A stretch of DNA of 64,000 nt from contig NW_027192193.1 of the NCBI RefSeq assembly GCF_041956535.1, forward strand, positions 173,530 through 237,529, in the 5' to 3' direction. This stretch comes from Calcarisporiella thermophila CBS 279.70. Lineage: Eukaryota > Calcarisporiellomycota. Position 1 is the first letter of the stretch. The number at the start of each line of letters is the position of its first letter. Under the pieces are notes generated by a model. The model ran no database searches. It was given only the letters and a program-made list of their open reading frames with translations, and was not told the origin of the DNA. Position numbers and translations under genes: made by a program. Positions 48,946 through 63,439 of this stretch are shown piece by piece.

Positions 48946-50147
48946 ATGGTCGCCAAATCACTCTTCCTCTCTCTCTCGCTCGCTGCTCTCGCGGTGGCTC
49001 AGCAGGCCGCCCTTCCCCTCCCCCAGAGCGATGGGGTCCCCACTCCCCTCCAGGAATGGGTTGCCCAAGTCGATATGAGCAAGGTTGCTAACGCCCCCGT
49101 GGGCGCCAAGTGCGGCGAGGCCGGCAACGACCCCTTCTGCCACTGGACCTGCACCGAGTGCCTGCGCACCAACAAAACCGACGTCGCCACCTGCCCGAAG
49201 GGCACTTGGGCCTTGACCTTCGACGACGGGCCGACCGAGTTCACCCCCGCCCTGCTCGACTTCTTGAAGCAGAACAACCTCAAGGTGACCTTCTTCCTCA
49301 TGGGCTCCCAGGTCAGGAAGCTGCCGGAGTTCGTGAAGCGCGCCTTCGCTGACGGCCATGAGCTCGCCGGCCACACCTGGTCCCACACCCCCCTGACCAC
49401 CTTGACCAACGAGCAGATCATTGCCGAGCTCAAGTGGACCGAGGAGGTCATTTTCCAGACCGTCGGAAAGCGCATCAAGTACTTCCGCCCGCCGCAGGGC
49501 GACATGGACGACCGTGTGCGCGACATTGCCGCCCAGCTCGGCTACAAGATCTTCCAGTGGGATGTGGATACGTATGTAGTGTGGATTTTCTTTGCCATCG
49601 GTGACACACGCCGCTAACTCCTTATGCTCTTTTTGCTTGATCTTATTCTAGTAACGATTGGAAGATCCGCACCAAGGAGATCACCATCCCTCAGGTGGAG
49701 GCCAACATTGCCAAGCCCGTCTCCGAGGCCGGCACCCGCCAAACCGGTGTGCTCTCCCTGGAGCACGACCACGCCAAGGAGACCGTGGACGTGGCCATCG
49801 CCAACATCCCCAAGATCATCCAGGCCGGATTCAAGCCCGTGCTCGCCAGCCAGTGCATTGGGGAAGCCTCTGCCTATCGTGACGGAAGTGCTCCTGCCAC
49901 CAATGGCACCTCGCTTGCGCCCTCCGCCAGTGCCGCTGTCTCCTCTGCCGCCGTGAGCGGAACCGTCCTGCCCTCGGCCGCGGCCTCTGGAGCGGCCTCT
50001 ACTGGTGCCCCGGGTGCTTCGCTCGCGGCCCAGAGCGGGGCTGCTAAGCCTTCTTCCTCTGCTCAGGGAGCCAAATCCGACGCTAACCGCATGAGTGTCG
50101 GCATCATGGGACTTGTTGGGGCTGTGGTCGCCTCATTGGCGTTCTAA
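48946..50147 (+). CDS. Chitin deacetylase, GPI-anchored (NodB polysaccharide deacetylase)
   Basis: A 373-residue secreted enzyme that de-N-acetylates nascent chitin to chitosan at the cell wall. Exons 48946..49571 and 49652..50147. Signal peptide 1-18. The NodB domain has motif 1 TFDDGP (91-96, catalytic and metal Asp), motif 2 HTWSH (143-147), motif 3 RPPQGD (181-186), motif 4 WDVDT (205-209, joined to NDW across the intron) and motif 5 LSLEHD (243-248). Motif 3 usually reads RPPYGD, so Gln replaces the Tyr that helps form the oxyanion hole. Four cysteines before motif 1 likely form disulfides. A Ser/Ala-rich stalk and hydrophobic tail (GLVGAVVASLAF) indicate GPI anchoring. Codon use is strongly biased, suggesting high expression. 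Confidence 0.93.
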
Positions 50148-50170
50148 ATTATCTTATTTCCTCTCTGCCT

Positions 50171-50222
50171 ATACACATATACATATATATATATATATTA
50201 CTGTTTTTATTATATATATACA
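50171..50222. repeat. AT-rich dinucleotide repeats in 3' UTR
   Basis: TA and CATA repeats in the chitin deacetylase 3' flank, in two runs separated by a short T-rich spacer. Confidence 0.8.
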
Positions 50223-50671
50223 TACATTGATCTATTTTTTATTTGATAATTTCCCTCTATCAGCACGCACACCGGCATTTCATTTATCCCCGATTCGATT
50301 CACTTTTTTTTTATCTCTTCTCTTCCTCTTTCTCCCTCTTCCCTGTATGTACACGTTTCTATCTAGCAAAATATAAATGCACCTACCGAAGAGGTAGGTA
50401 GGTGTTGGACTCTAAACATTGATCCGGCCGGTGACGGAAACCCTCGTCATCGCCCTATGGATTGGTCCAAAAAAATAAGATTCAGCAGTATTGTAGCCAA
50501 GACCGGGAGAGAAGAATTTCGGGAACAGATCTAAACCTTTCTGCTGGTGTCACCGGCCAAAAAAAGCTTCTCTCCTGATCCAATATTCCCCCCCCTCAGC
50601 TACGTCGGTTGTTTGGATCTTCGACGCTCCCCGTCATCGTCTTTCTCTCCTAGCTGTCATCCGTCGACAAA

Positions 50672-52066
50672 ATGACCAACAAGCCCTACGTCGTGTTTTG
50701 TCGCGGCTTTGATAATGCCCTGAAGGAATTCGACGAGTTCTCCAAGAAATTCAATGTCCAGGTTTGTATAGGCTTGCTCCCTAGGAGGGATGAATTGAGG
50801 GGTGATTCCAACTTATGGCTGCCCTCTGCAGATAATGAACCCCGCCATTTCTCGCGCCGAATTCATCGACGATCTCAAGGCGGGGAAGTTGAACGGCGCC
50901 GTGGCGATTTACAAATCCTACGAGTCCAACTATGTAAGTTCATGAGGCCATTCCGTCCAGTTCGGCGGTTTATTGAGTTGAAGCGGATGCGGCTCGAGTT
51001 GGAGTTCATGGCTGATCCCACTGTCTCATGTTCTTAGACCATCGGCCGATTCGATCAAGAAATCGTGGACCTCCTCCCCGATTCTCTCAAAGTGGTGGCC
51101 TACCGTGGTGCCGGGTATGACAGTATTGACGTCGAAGCTTGTGCAAGAAAAGGTGACATCCCGCGCTAACCTTACTGGTTTCACTCGGGGAGAGCCACGC
51201 TAACCTATCCCACGCTCTAGGGATTTGGGTCACCAACACCCCCGGTGCCGCCAGTGATAGCACCGCCGATGTCGCCATGTGGCTGGTCATCAGTGTGATG
51301 CGCAATATGTGGGCGGCCCAATTGAGCGTGCACCGAGGCAATTGGAAGCATGGGTGGGAATGCGGCTACAATCTGCGTGGCCGCACCCTCGGGATTCTGG
51401 GGCTGGGCCTCATCGGGCAGCAGTTGGCAGTGCGGGCCAACAGCTTTGGAATGCGAGTCATCTACAATAAGCGGACGCCCTTGTCGGCCGAAGGTAGGCC
51501 GTCTTCAGCTGGAAATTCCCCATTTCCTCTGCGCCAGAGCTCACCCCGTTTTTCTCTTCTCCCCTCTCTTCGTTTCCCCTCCTTCGCTTGCTCCCCGTGT
51601 TTCTCGACGCCCCTATTTTGAATGGGTAGAGGAGCGGAAATGGAACGTCCACTATGCCGGGTTTGAAGCGCTGCTCTCGCAGGCCGACGTGGTGGTGGTG
51701 TGCTGCCCGCTGACCCCCGAGACCCGCCACCTCCTCAGCGACGCGCAGTTTGCGCTCATGAAGCGCGGGGCGCACGTGGTGAACATCGCACGGGGAGCCG
51801 TGATTGACGAGGAGGCGCTGGTGCGCGCCCTGAAGAGCGGGCACCTCGCCAGCGCGGGCTTGGATGTGTTCGAGCATGAGCCGCAGATCCACCCCTACCT
51901 GCTGGAGAGCGAGCGGTGCATGGTGTTGCCCCACGTGGCCGGGCCGACCCATGACACTCACTATCGGATGGAGGAGCAGGTGATGGAGGCCATCGAGAGC
52001 GCGTGTGAGGGCCAGGTCCCCCCGCTCTATCATGTGAATTGGCCGCAGAATATACCAAGACCTTAA
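50672..52066 (+). CDS. D-isomer-specific 2-hydroxyacid dehydrogenase (glyoxylate/hydroxypyruvate reductase-like)
   Basis: A 338-residue NAD(P)H-dependent reductase of 2-keto acids, probably cytosolic. Five exons: 50672..50761, 50832..50933, 51038..51152, 51221..51493 and 51630..52066. The Rossmann fold has GLGLIG at 163-168 after RGRTLGIL. Catalytic residues are the Arg in VNIARGAVIDEEAL, the Glu in GLDVFEHEP and the His in VLPHVAGPT. N-terminal KVVAYRGAGYDSIDVEA and VTNTPGAASDSTADVAMWL are also conserved. Fungal members are close to glyoxylate reductase Gor1, but substrate cannot be fixed from sequence. No targeting signal. Confidence 0.92.
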
Positions 52067-52309
52067 GGGGCCGATCCCGGGCACGGGAAGCCACCTCCTC
52101 GCCTTTAATACGAACCCGGTTGGTTACAACATACAATAATTTATTAGAGATAATGCTCGATCTTTGTTATTCTACTCTCGCTTAAATAATAAAAAAGTGG
52201 TTTGACATGAAATGTGTATCATCAAGTGGTATATCAATGGAAGGGAGAGGCAGAGGGGTGGCTAAGGAGGGGAAGAAGGGGGAGGAAGACGAGGAGGGGG
52301 AGGAGGGCT
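52067..52309. other. Convergent intergenic region
   Basis: About 240 bases between the 3' ends of the dehydrogenase and the minus-strand membrane protein. Nothing else seen. Confidence 0.6.
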
Positions 52310-53110
52310 CTAGCGCCTCTGTAGCTCTCTGAGGAAGGCGGCGTCCTTCTCGGGGGACCGCTCGTTGGAGAACGAATCCTGCTCGTCGCTCTCGAGCTTG
52401 TCTCGGAACTGTTTGGACGGAGAGAGCTTCCATCTGCGGAAGATGAAGATGCCCACCGCCGCGGCCACGATGACGCACGCGACCGCGATCCCTACGGATA
52501 TGAATCTGGGTGCGGGGGAAAAAGAGGGAAAAGAGGGTTAGACGTCGCCAAGTATTTGAATAGCGCCAGGCCAGTGGGCCACTCACTGAGTGTTATCTCC
52601 CCCAGAATCGGCTGCCTTTTGGTTTGCTGAACTCACGGAAGTCGCCGGCGACGACGGGGCGAGGGGGGAGGAGGAGGAGGCCGGAGCGTTTGGGAAGTCC
52701 GCGGGCGGGGTGGGCAAAGAGGCCCGGATGTAGCTAGTGCTGGTGGAGGTGCCTTTTTGTGAGGGATTGGGGAGTGGGGCTGGGATGCTGGGCTTTACTG
52801 TGACGGTCGCCACCGTTCTCGTGGAGATCCCCGGGATCACGGGGTCGGGATTCTTGGGATTGGGGGACGGATTCTTATCATCCCGCGTAGTCTTGTCTGG
52901 CGGGGTTTCGGGGCCTTTTGTCTTCTCGGGCTCCTTCGATTCGGGTTTCGATGGAACTGGGGTTTCTTTTTCCGTGGTGGGAGCCTCGCTCTTGGGAGTC
53001 GAGGCAGGGGCCTCCTCCTTAGCTGATGTAGGGCCTTTGCCATCATCCTGAGATGCTTGGCGGCGCTGAAGCTGATGGCGGGGGAATTTGCGCTTGGATT
53101 GATACGGCAT
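52310..53110 (-). CDS. Single-pass membrane protein with Pro/Ser/Thr-rich ectodomain
   Basis: A 239-residue protein in two exons, 53110..52587 and 52505..52310. The first 175 residues are disordered, rich in Pro, Lys, Ser and Thr. One transmembrane helix (ISVGIAVACVIVAAAVGIFIF) is followed by RRWKLSPSKQ and an acidic-basic cytosolic tail ending AAFLRELQRR. The arrangement recalls fungal wall-stress sensors and other type I proteins. No signal peptide is evident from MPYQSKRKF; an upstream exon is possible because a TTAG acceptor precedes the ATG and open frame continues upstream. I do not recognise a family. Confidence 0.6.
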
Positions 53111-54199
53111 GATGACGGCGCCTAATGAGAGAAGTGGAGAGGGGCGTGAGCAGGCAGAGGAGAGGCGAGGGGGAAGCGAGGAGGGCGGCGTCCAGGCGGG
53201 CACCGAGCAGGGCAATAAAAGGCTGTGGCACGCACCCCAACCTTAAATCCAGGCCCGCCAATGGCATCTGCGGTGCTGATGGAGGGGAGCTGAGCGGGTG
53301 CCTGCTGAGCTGGTTCTATTTTTCTACGATCTGAGCCTCTTTTCCCCCCGCCAGCCTTCGCGGTGGACCAATCTGGGCGATCCGCTGCTGTTTTTCATTT
53401 TAGCGGAGAGCCTCCAGCCAAAACACGCTGGTTTGTGGCCGGGCGCCCGGCTGCCATTGACTCGCGAGGGCTGGCCGTCTCTGCCAGCCCTGCGGCTAGG
53501 CGCTCTCCCTGGCGCATGAATGGCGTCGTGGATGCAGACAGCAAGGCGGGAGGCCGCTGCCGCTCCTCGCATCGCCGGTTGCGCGCACGAGAGCTAGGAG
53601 GTTTGGCCTCGGGCCTGTCCCTAAGCAACGCCGCGTTGCAATGGGGAGGGGAGAGGGCGTCGGCACCGAATCCCGGAAGCTTCTTCCAGATCCTCGATTC
53701 GGATCCAAGAGCCCAGAAGGGCGAGCACACTCTCCGGAGCGTGACTGCCCGGTGCCGATTATGGAGAAAGGCTCACAAGGGCAATTTGTGTTCCATTGCA
53801 GGGCGATGCTCGGCTGAGATTCAAAAACCCTATTTTCTTCGCCAAACGTGGTAAGCAGAAATTTTATTGCCGGCCGCGGTTGTTCTGTTTTTCGCGACCT
53901 TGCGCCTGAGGATCGGCTGTGCCCTCGCGCTTCCCGACCGCCCTCCATCGCCTGCCGGATCGCCAAGCTCAGCATTCCGAAGATTAGAAAAACCGCGGAA
54001 TCCGCGCATCCGCATCTCTTGGTTGTTCCGTGATTGGCAACCGGATTGATCCAAGACTTTCTCTTTCGAAGCCTCAACCGTATTAGCCGGCTTTCTTATT
54101 GCCGCTCGACTTTCCGCTCGTGGGCCCGCCCCAATCCTTCCTCCCTCCTCGCTTTTTTTGCTAATCCATTCAGCCCGATTCTCTTTCGGACGATCGACG
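53111..54199. other. Divergent promoter region, no supported gene
   Basis: About 1.1 kb, GC-rich, between the divergent membrane protein and protein kinase C genes. Long overlapping frames on both strands (up to 193 codons on minus) are shadows of base composition. No motifs. Confidence 0.5.
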
Positions 54200-58537
<4,338 letters not shown>

Positions 58538-60949
58538 GCTGGAGTTCGATTCATAGCCTTGGTAGGCTTGTTAATGTTATTTGTATACCATTCCATCTGC
58601 CTTGATTGCGGCTAAATTGTTTTGTTTTTCCCTATTGCTTGCTATGTTTATGCTCCATTTCTGTTGATATTCGATAGATTTTCTAACTCTATATTACTAT
58701 ATACTATTCTAATGTCCATATTATATTCTCTACGCTCTGTGATACTTTGAATTGGCAGAAGAGTACGATGAGCAACGACCCACGACCTGCTTTGGCTATT
58801 GCTTTCGGAGCGTAATAAAGGCCTATTTAATTTGTGAAGGTGCGACCGTATATCTCGGGTTCTCTGCTCTAATTGAAGCAGAGAACCCGAAATCCCCTAT
58901 CCCATTTCCATTCGGCCCTCCCATAATGGTCCAATGCTTGTCTGTGGCTTAGATGCTTTGTTTACACAACCGGTGGCTCACTATAAAAGCACGTCGAGGA
59001 ACGCGCTCCCCCTCCTCTTTCCTTACACCTTGGCGTTGGTCACTTAGGACTAACCGTCTTCGCACTCTTTTAGAATGTGCGATGGTGAACGGAGCAAGGG
59101 AAGATCTCAGCGGGTTTAAAAGACATGGGTGGAACTTTTAGTGCTGATATCCTTGTAAGAGAGCCTGCTACATTTATTTTTTTTTTTCCATTTTTCTTTC
59201 TTTTTTTTTTTTCATTGTTTTCGTTTTCGTTTCGCTAATTCACCAACAACGCGCATTCGTTATAAGGTAGGCCGCTATTTCCTTTCTTTTTTCCCTTTTT
59301 GAGCCTTGAGATGATAAAAGCATTACAGACCTGTGCTGATTTCAGCATGAGGATAAACATGTTGCCTCTTATAACTGAGGGTTTCCTTTTGTTTTGTTTT
59401 CTTTTGTATAAGCATGCGGAATGTGGAATATTAACCTCCGGTTTCTTGATTGCATTGTTTAGGTAAAGTCTCGCCAGTAATGAGGACAATGGATAATAAG
59501 AGTCAATAAAAACTTCTTTTCAATAACTTTTTGTGGACAAATAAACAAAAAACTTTTAGTGACCTAAATGATGTAGCAAATAGAATAGTGCATTTTATTT
59601 GGATTAAAATGGATTCTAGCTAAAGAAACTTTGGCTTTTTAACCGGGAAATGCAATAGTAAACAGAGAAATTATTTGCTTGTAACAATATATGGTCCATT
59701 GTCGGATACTCGGTTACAATCTCCTACAGCGATATCAGATTCTTCCTCATTGAATTGAGCCCATGTTTTGGTGCTCATTCCGCCCAGAATCTACGGCCGG
59801 TGATGAGTTTACAAAGTCATTGACGGGATGCTTCCTCTGTGCGAATTCAGCCCTTTACAGAGTTTGGCAAGTTTGCGCGGGAAAGGCGTGTATAACTGTA
59901 CATCAGGATGGATAGCGTAGTTTTTGTAATAAACATAGCGGGAGAGAAGCGCTTCCGTTATACTCTTTCAAAAATAGGCTCAATTACATCTATCTACGCG
60001 TTAATGAGAGCCATTTATTGGCCAAATATATATGATCTCCTTTTCTTATGAAATAGGAGGCGATTTATTCACCGGTGCATAGGAGCTGGCTCGTACCTCC
60101 GTCGTCGTCTCTCCATTGAGTGTTTCTCAAGTATCTCTTAAAAAAGATCATTGACTACAAGCATGTAAAGTAAATTGAGAGGTGAACTGCACTCTCTCTC
60201 ATTTACTCTTCACTCTACATCGCAAATACCTCTCTCTGGTTGTGATTTGAATACTGTTTCCCTTTTCCATTCTCTCACTAGTATTTTCCATTCTGCACGT
60301 TTATTTCTCGATTTCCTGTCCTGTATTGATCGGCTAATCTCTCTCTCCACTGTTTGTGGCTCGGATTAGATTAATTTCTATAAAAGTCGGTCATTATATA
60401 AGGCCAAGGCAAACCTACAGTATTTGGTAATGATGGGAAAGCTATTGTATGATCAAATCAAGTGCTGCCGGATCTCTTGACTTGCATTTGTCCAGATGAA
60501 ACGTGAAATGACCCCAGGCCACTAACCAAAGTAGAGCTCCTAAAAGTCCTCATCGCTTTAATTTTTTGCTTTTATGGTTTAGTTCAATAGCTCAGTGTCC
60601 AATGAAAGCGATATTTTCTTGTTGAACCCCTAGCTTAATCGAGCTCTCTCTGCATGAAGCATCAATAGGTGTTTATTAATATGTTATGGGCTAGATCTAA
60701 CTAACACTTTAATTGCTGCTTTCAACGCTGAGTCGCAAGCTCGATTTCACTCTCAGGAAGCTTATAAATAGGTCGAAAACAACCGTATTATGCTAGTGTA
60801 CGATTGCCAGGCAGCTTAGCTTCCCTCTTTGCTCAAATCTAAGGGCACTACACTTTCCATCTCATTTTATACTGGTATATCAATTTTGGTTATTCAATGC
60901 CGATAGATTATTCTATTTTATTTTGTAACCACCCTTCAGTGGATATCGA
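58538..60949. other. AT-rich intergenic region, no supported gene
   Basis: About 2.4 kb. It holds a perfect 14-bp hairpin at 58855..58890 and T-rich tracts at 59175..59215. A frame at 58752..58952 overlaps the hairpin and has no domain. A TATA-like TATAAATA at 60763..60770 probably serves the next gene. Confidence 0.5.
58855..58890. repeat. Perfect 14-bp inverted repeat (hairpin)
   Basis: TCGGGTTCTCTGCT (58855..58868), an 8-base loop CTAATTGA, then AGCAGAGAACCCGA (58877..58890). No mismatch. It lies about 320 bases downstream of the protein kinase C stop. Function unknown: structured RNA, 3'-end signal or protein-binding palindrome are options. Confidence 0.9.
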
Positions 60950-61276
60950 ATGAACACCTTGTTATTATTGCTATCATTGCTTGGTGGCCTCTTGGTAGAG
61001 GCAACCACCATCAGACTATGGAATGGACCAGGTTGCAACACCATTCTGGGAAGTGTGGTGCAAACCATCTCGGCCTGTGGCTGCCATCCAATCTCTAGCG
61101 GGAGCACTTGGTCCATCGATGTGTCCTTTACTGGGCAAACGGTGGCAGCGTATAGTGACGGCGATTGCAGACAAAGAGTCGGAGAGGTAGCGGATCACTC
61201 CTCATGCTACAACACACCTTTGAAGATATACAGTGTTTGCATCGACTGTGGAGAGTTTGGCAATTGCAATAACTAG
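60950..61276 (+). CDS. Small secreted cysteine-rich protein
   Basis: A 108-residue single-exon protein with a clear signal peptide (TLLLLLSLLGGLLVEA, cleavage near 18). The mature part has eight cysteines, in GPGCN, SACGCH, GDCRQ, SSCYN and the C-terminal CIDCGEFGNCNN, so up to four disulfides. The strand pattern with TIRLWNGPGCN, VAAYSDGDC and LKIYSVCID weakly recalls beta/gamma-crystallin-like or small-effector folds; I do not recognise a family. It is alone in AT-rich sequence with a TATA-like box about 180 bases upstream. Such proteins are often lineage-specific surface or effector-like proteins. Confidence 0.65.
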   Translation: MNTLLLLLSLLGGLLVEATTIRLWNGPGCNTILGSVVQTISACGCHPISSGSTWSIDVSFTGQTVAAYSDGDCRQRVGEVADHSSCYNTPLKIYSVCIDCGEFGNCNN

Positions 61277-62761
61277 ACAGTCGAGGCTATTAAATGCGCT
61301 ATAAACCGTTAATCAAATTGGCTAGAAGCTACTCATTCTTACATGCAGCCAAGCTTATTATATTTAGAATTTGAAATACATAGCAGTTGGAGCTTAAAAA
61401 TAATGGATAGTTGTACAATTATTCCTCCTCTATCGTCTTCTTTTAAATCAATGCTACCTCCAAGTTGGATGAAGGGAAATCCCTTTCGTCTTTTGAATCT
61501 TGAATACAATCGAAATCCTTTACTTAAAATGGCAAAGAACTGACTCTATATTAATTAAAAAAGGACTCGAGATTGACTAAAAGTGAGGAAGGAAAAACAA
61601 AATGCTGTTGGCCTTCCAGGCAAAATTTGGTTTGAAACCAAGTTGGAAATGCAAGCTCTTGGACAGTTTTAGGTTCTTAATTGATTCGAAGAAAAGATAG
61701 CCATTTCTCTGCAGAGAGTTGATATGAAAGTCGTGTTGTCACAGGCCACTCTGTAATGGGATGCCTTGTCGATTTCGCTTAAGCCGTCGCATACGCTAGT
61801 ATTAATCAAAGAAATAAACTGACTCCAAATCAACTAAATTAATTATGGACAATGGCTAGTGAATGTTGCTCCATTTTTTATCAAAGAATCCTCTGGCCCC
61901 ATTTGTATGTACGTCAATAAATAGAGTGGACTGCTGGCCATTATACCTTAACTTGGATTCTGAAAAACTATTGGGTCCAAGTTTACACCTTCATGTTCAT
62001 AATAAATAATGGCCATACCATTTCAAGCCATATAAGCAAAACCGACGAACGAAAACAGTATTAAACTTAGGTCGATCATTTGCCTCGATTTCAAAAGAAG
62101 AGGCTCAATTTGTTTTTCAATGTTTTTGATTCACTGAATTCTTTTCCCTCTCTCGGCTGCATGATTTGATCCCTTAGGGAAACAACCTCTACATTCTCAT
62201 GGCTTATACTTGCGATTTTATAGTATTCGGAATATATATATGTTTTCCCGGGAAACCGAAAGCCATATTTTAATCACTATAGTTATTCGATTCTGGGTAC
62301 TGGAAGAATATTTGTATCATCTCCGTAAAAATAAATATATCATTTCATAATCTGGCACTCGCAATATCATAGTTGGTTTATTTATAATATGAGTATCCTG
62401 GAGCAGTTCATCTGTCGCATTGGGTTTTCAATGCATATCCTTGATGGCACCATCACCGTGGAACGTCAAAATATCACCAATCATATTTCAGTCCTAATAA
62501 TATTCAATTCATTTTCCACGTATTTCTTATTACTCCTGTAAAGCCGCCAAGGCAGGTGGCTTTACATCTTATACTATTGTGTCTGTCTCATGTTAGAATA
62601 CATAAAAAAAGGGCACTCGGATCAAGATTTTTTTCGAAAAATCTCTTTCCCGCCCTATTCTCTTCAGTATATATATACTCTTTTGCACGCAAAATATTGA
62701 ATTTGATGATCTTACAATCCAATTTTCTCTTTCAGCCCTACTTCTACTTAGGTTATTAACT
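61277..62761. other. AT-rich intergenic region, no gene seen
   Basis: About 1.5 kb of AT-rich sequence with only short frames. No repeat or RNA gene recognised. Confidence 0.55.
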
Positions 62762-63142
62762 ATGTCCCAGGAGAAGCAACTACCAGCCCCTCCTTATCGA
62801 TTTATTCCACAAGTCAATCTTCCGGCTGACCGTTCAATCTCACCCCCTCCTCTTTCACATCCATACCTCTACGCCACCCCATATGCTAATGACAGGATGC
62901 CTCAACCAAATCCTGCGATTTCGCAACCTCCACGATAGTACCTAGAAATGTCCTCCCCTTACAGTCCATCCATTCCCTCGGGAGAACAATACAGCATAGT
63001 TTCCATTCCACCTCAACCACTAGTGTTCTCACCTCCACTAGTGCCTGTACAGCCTCAGTCAACACTGCCGAATTTACACTCGTATGTAGGCATCCCACAC
63101 AATAAAAAGTTTCTCTATATACTCCTGGGTAGGTCCAAATAG
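62762..63142 (+). pseudogene. Proline-rich frame interrupted by one in-frame TAG
   Basis: A proline-rich frame starts MSQEKQLPAPPYRF at 62762, with a PPxY motif, and meets TAG at 62936..62938 after AISQPPR. The same frame then reads on in similar Pro/Ser/Tyr-rich sequence (YLEMSSPYSPSIPSG, PPQPLVFSPPLVPVQPQ) to a stop at 63142. The composition matches on both sides of the TAG, which suggests a recent nonsense change, a sequencing error, readthrough or a short real protein of 58 residues. It lies 12 bases before the Pmp3-like ATG, so it might also be part of that gene's 5' region. No known domain. Confidence 0.4.
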
Positions 63143-63154
63143 TAACCAAAAGTA

Positions 63155-63439
63155 ATGGGTGATACTCTGGCTTATATAACTATGATAGCTCTCATTTTCC
63201 CACCACTACCACTTATCATGGCTGGAGCATCAACCGAGGAGGTTTGCGTCAACAGTAAGTTGGGCTGTTCAAATTTTTCTTAAAAGCACAATGCTAACTT
63301 TGAAACTAGTCCTATTGACACTGATATCCTTTGGCCTTTTCGGTAAGTAAGATGTGCACGTTGTGTGAGTGTAAGCGGATATTGATAAAAGCGACTTTTA
63401 GGAATCATTCATGCGCTTATCTACATAAGTAACCATTAA
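63155..63439 (+). CDS. Pmp3/UPF0057-family small proteolipid
   Basis: A 56-residue two-helix membrane protein in three exons: 63155..63254, 63310..63342 and 63402..63439. Splicing yields the family pattern: IFPPLPLIMAG, a short loop with Glu and Cys, then VCVNILLTLISFGLFGIIHALIYI, which parallels the conserved INLLLTxLGxxPGIIHA of Pmp3. All junctions have GTAAGT donors and TAG acceptors. Known members affect plasma-membrane potential and salt tolerance. Pro replaces the more usual Ala/Gly after PPL, and the Gly-Cys-Gly of the loop is missing, so it is a divergent member. Upstream proline-rich sequence could belong to the same transcript. Confidence 0.75.

Noticed and set aside
53496-54077. 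193-codon frame on the minus strand upstream of protein kinase C
   Set aside because: Overlaps other long frames on both strands in GC-rich DNA, has no domain, no good start context and no splice support. Base-composition shadow.
58752-58952. Small protein gene downstream of protein kinase C
   Set aside because: The frame is short, overlaps a perfect hairpin and shows no domain, signal or splice support.
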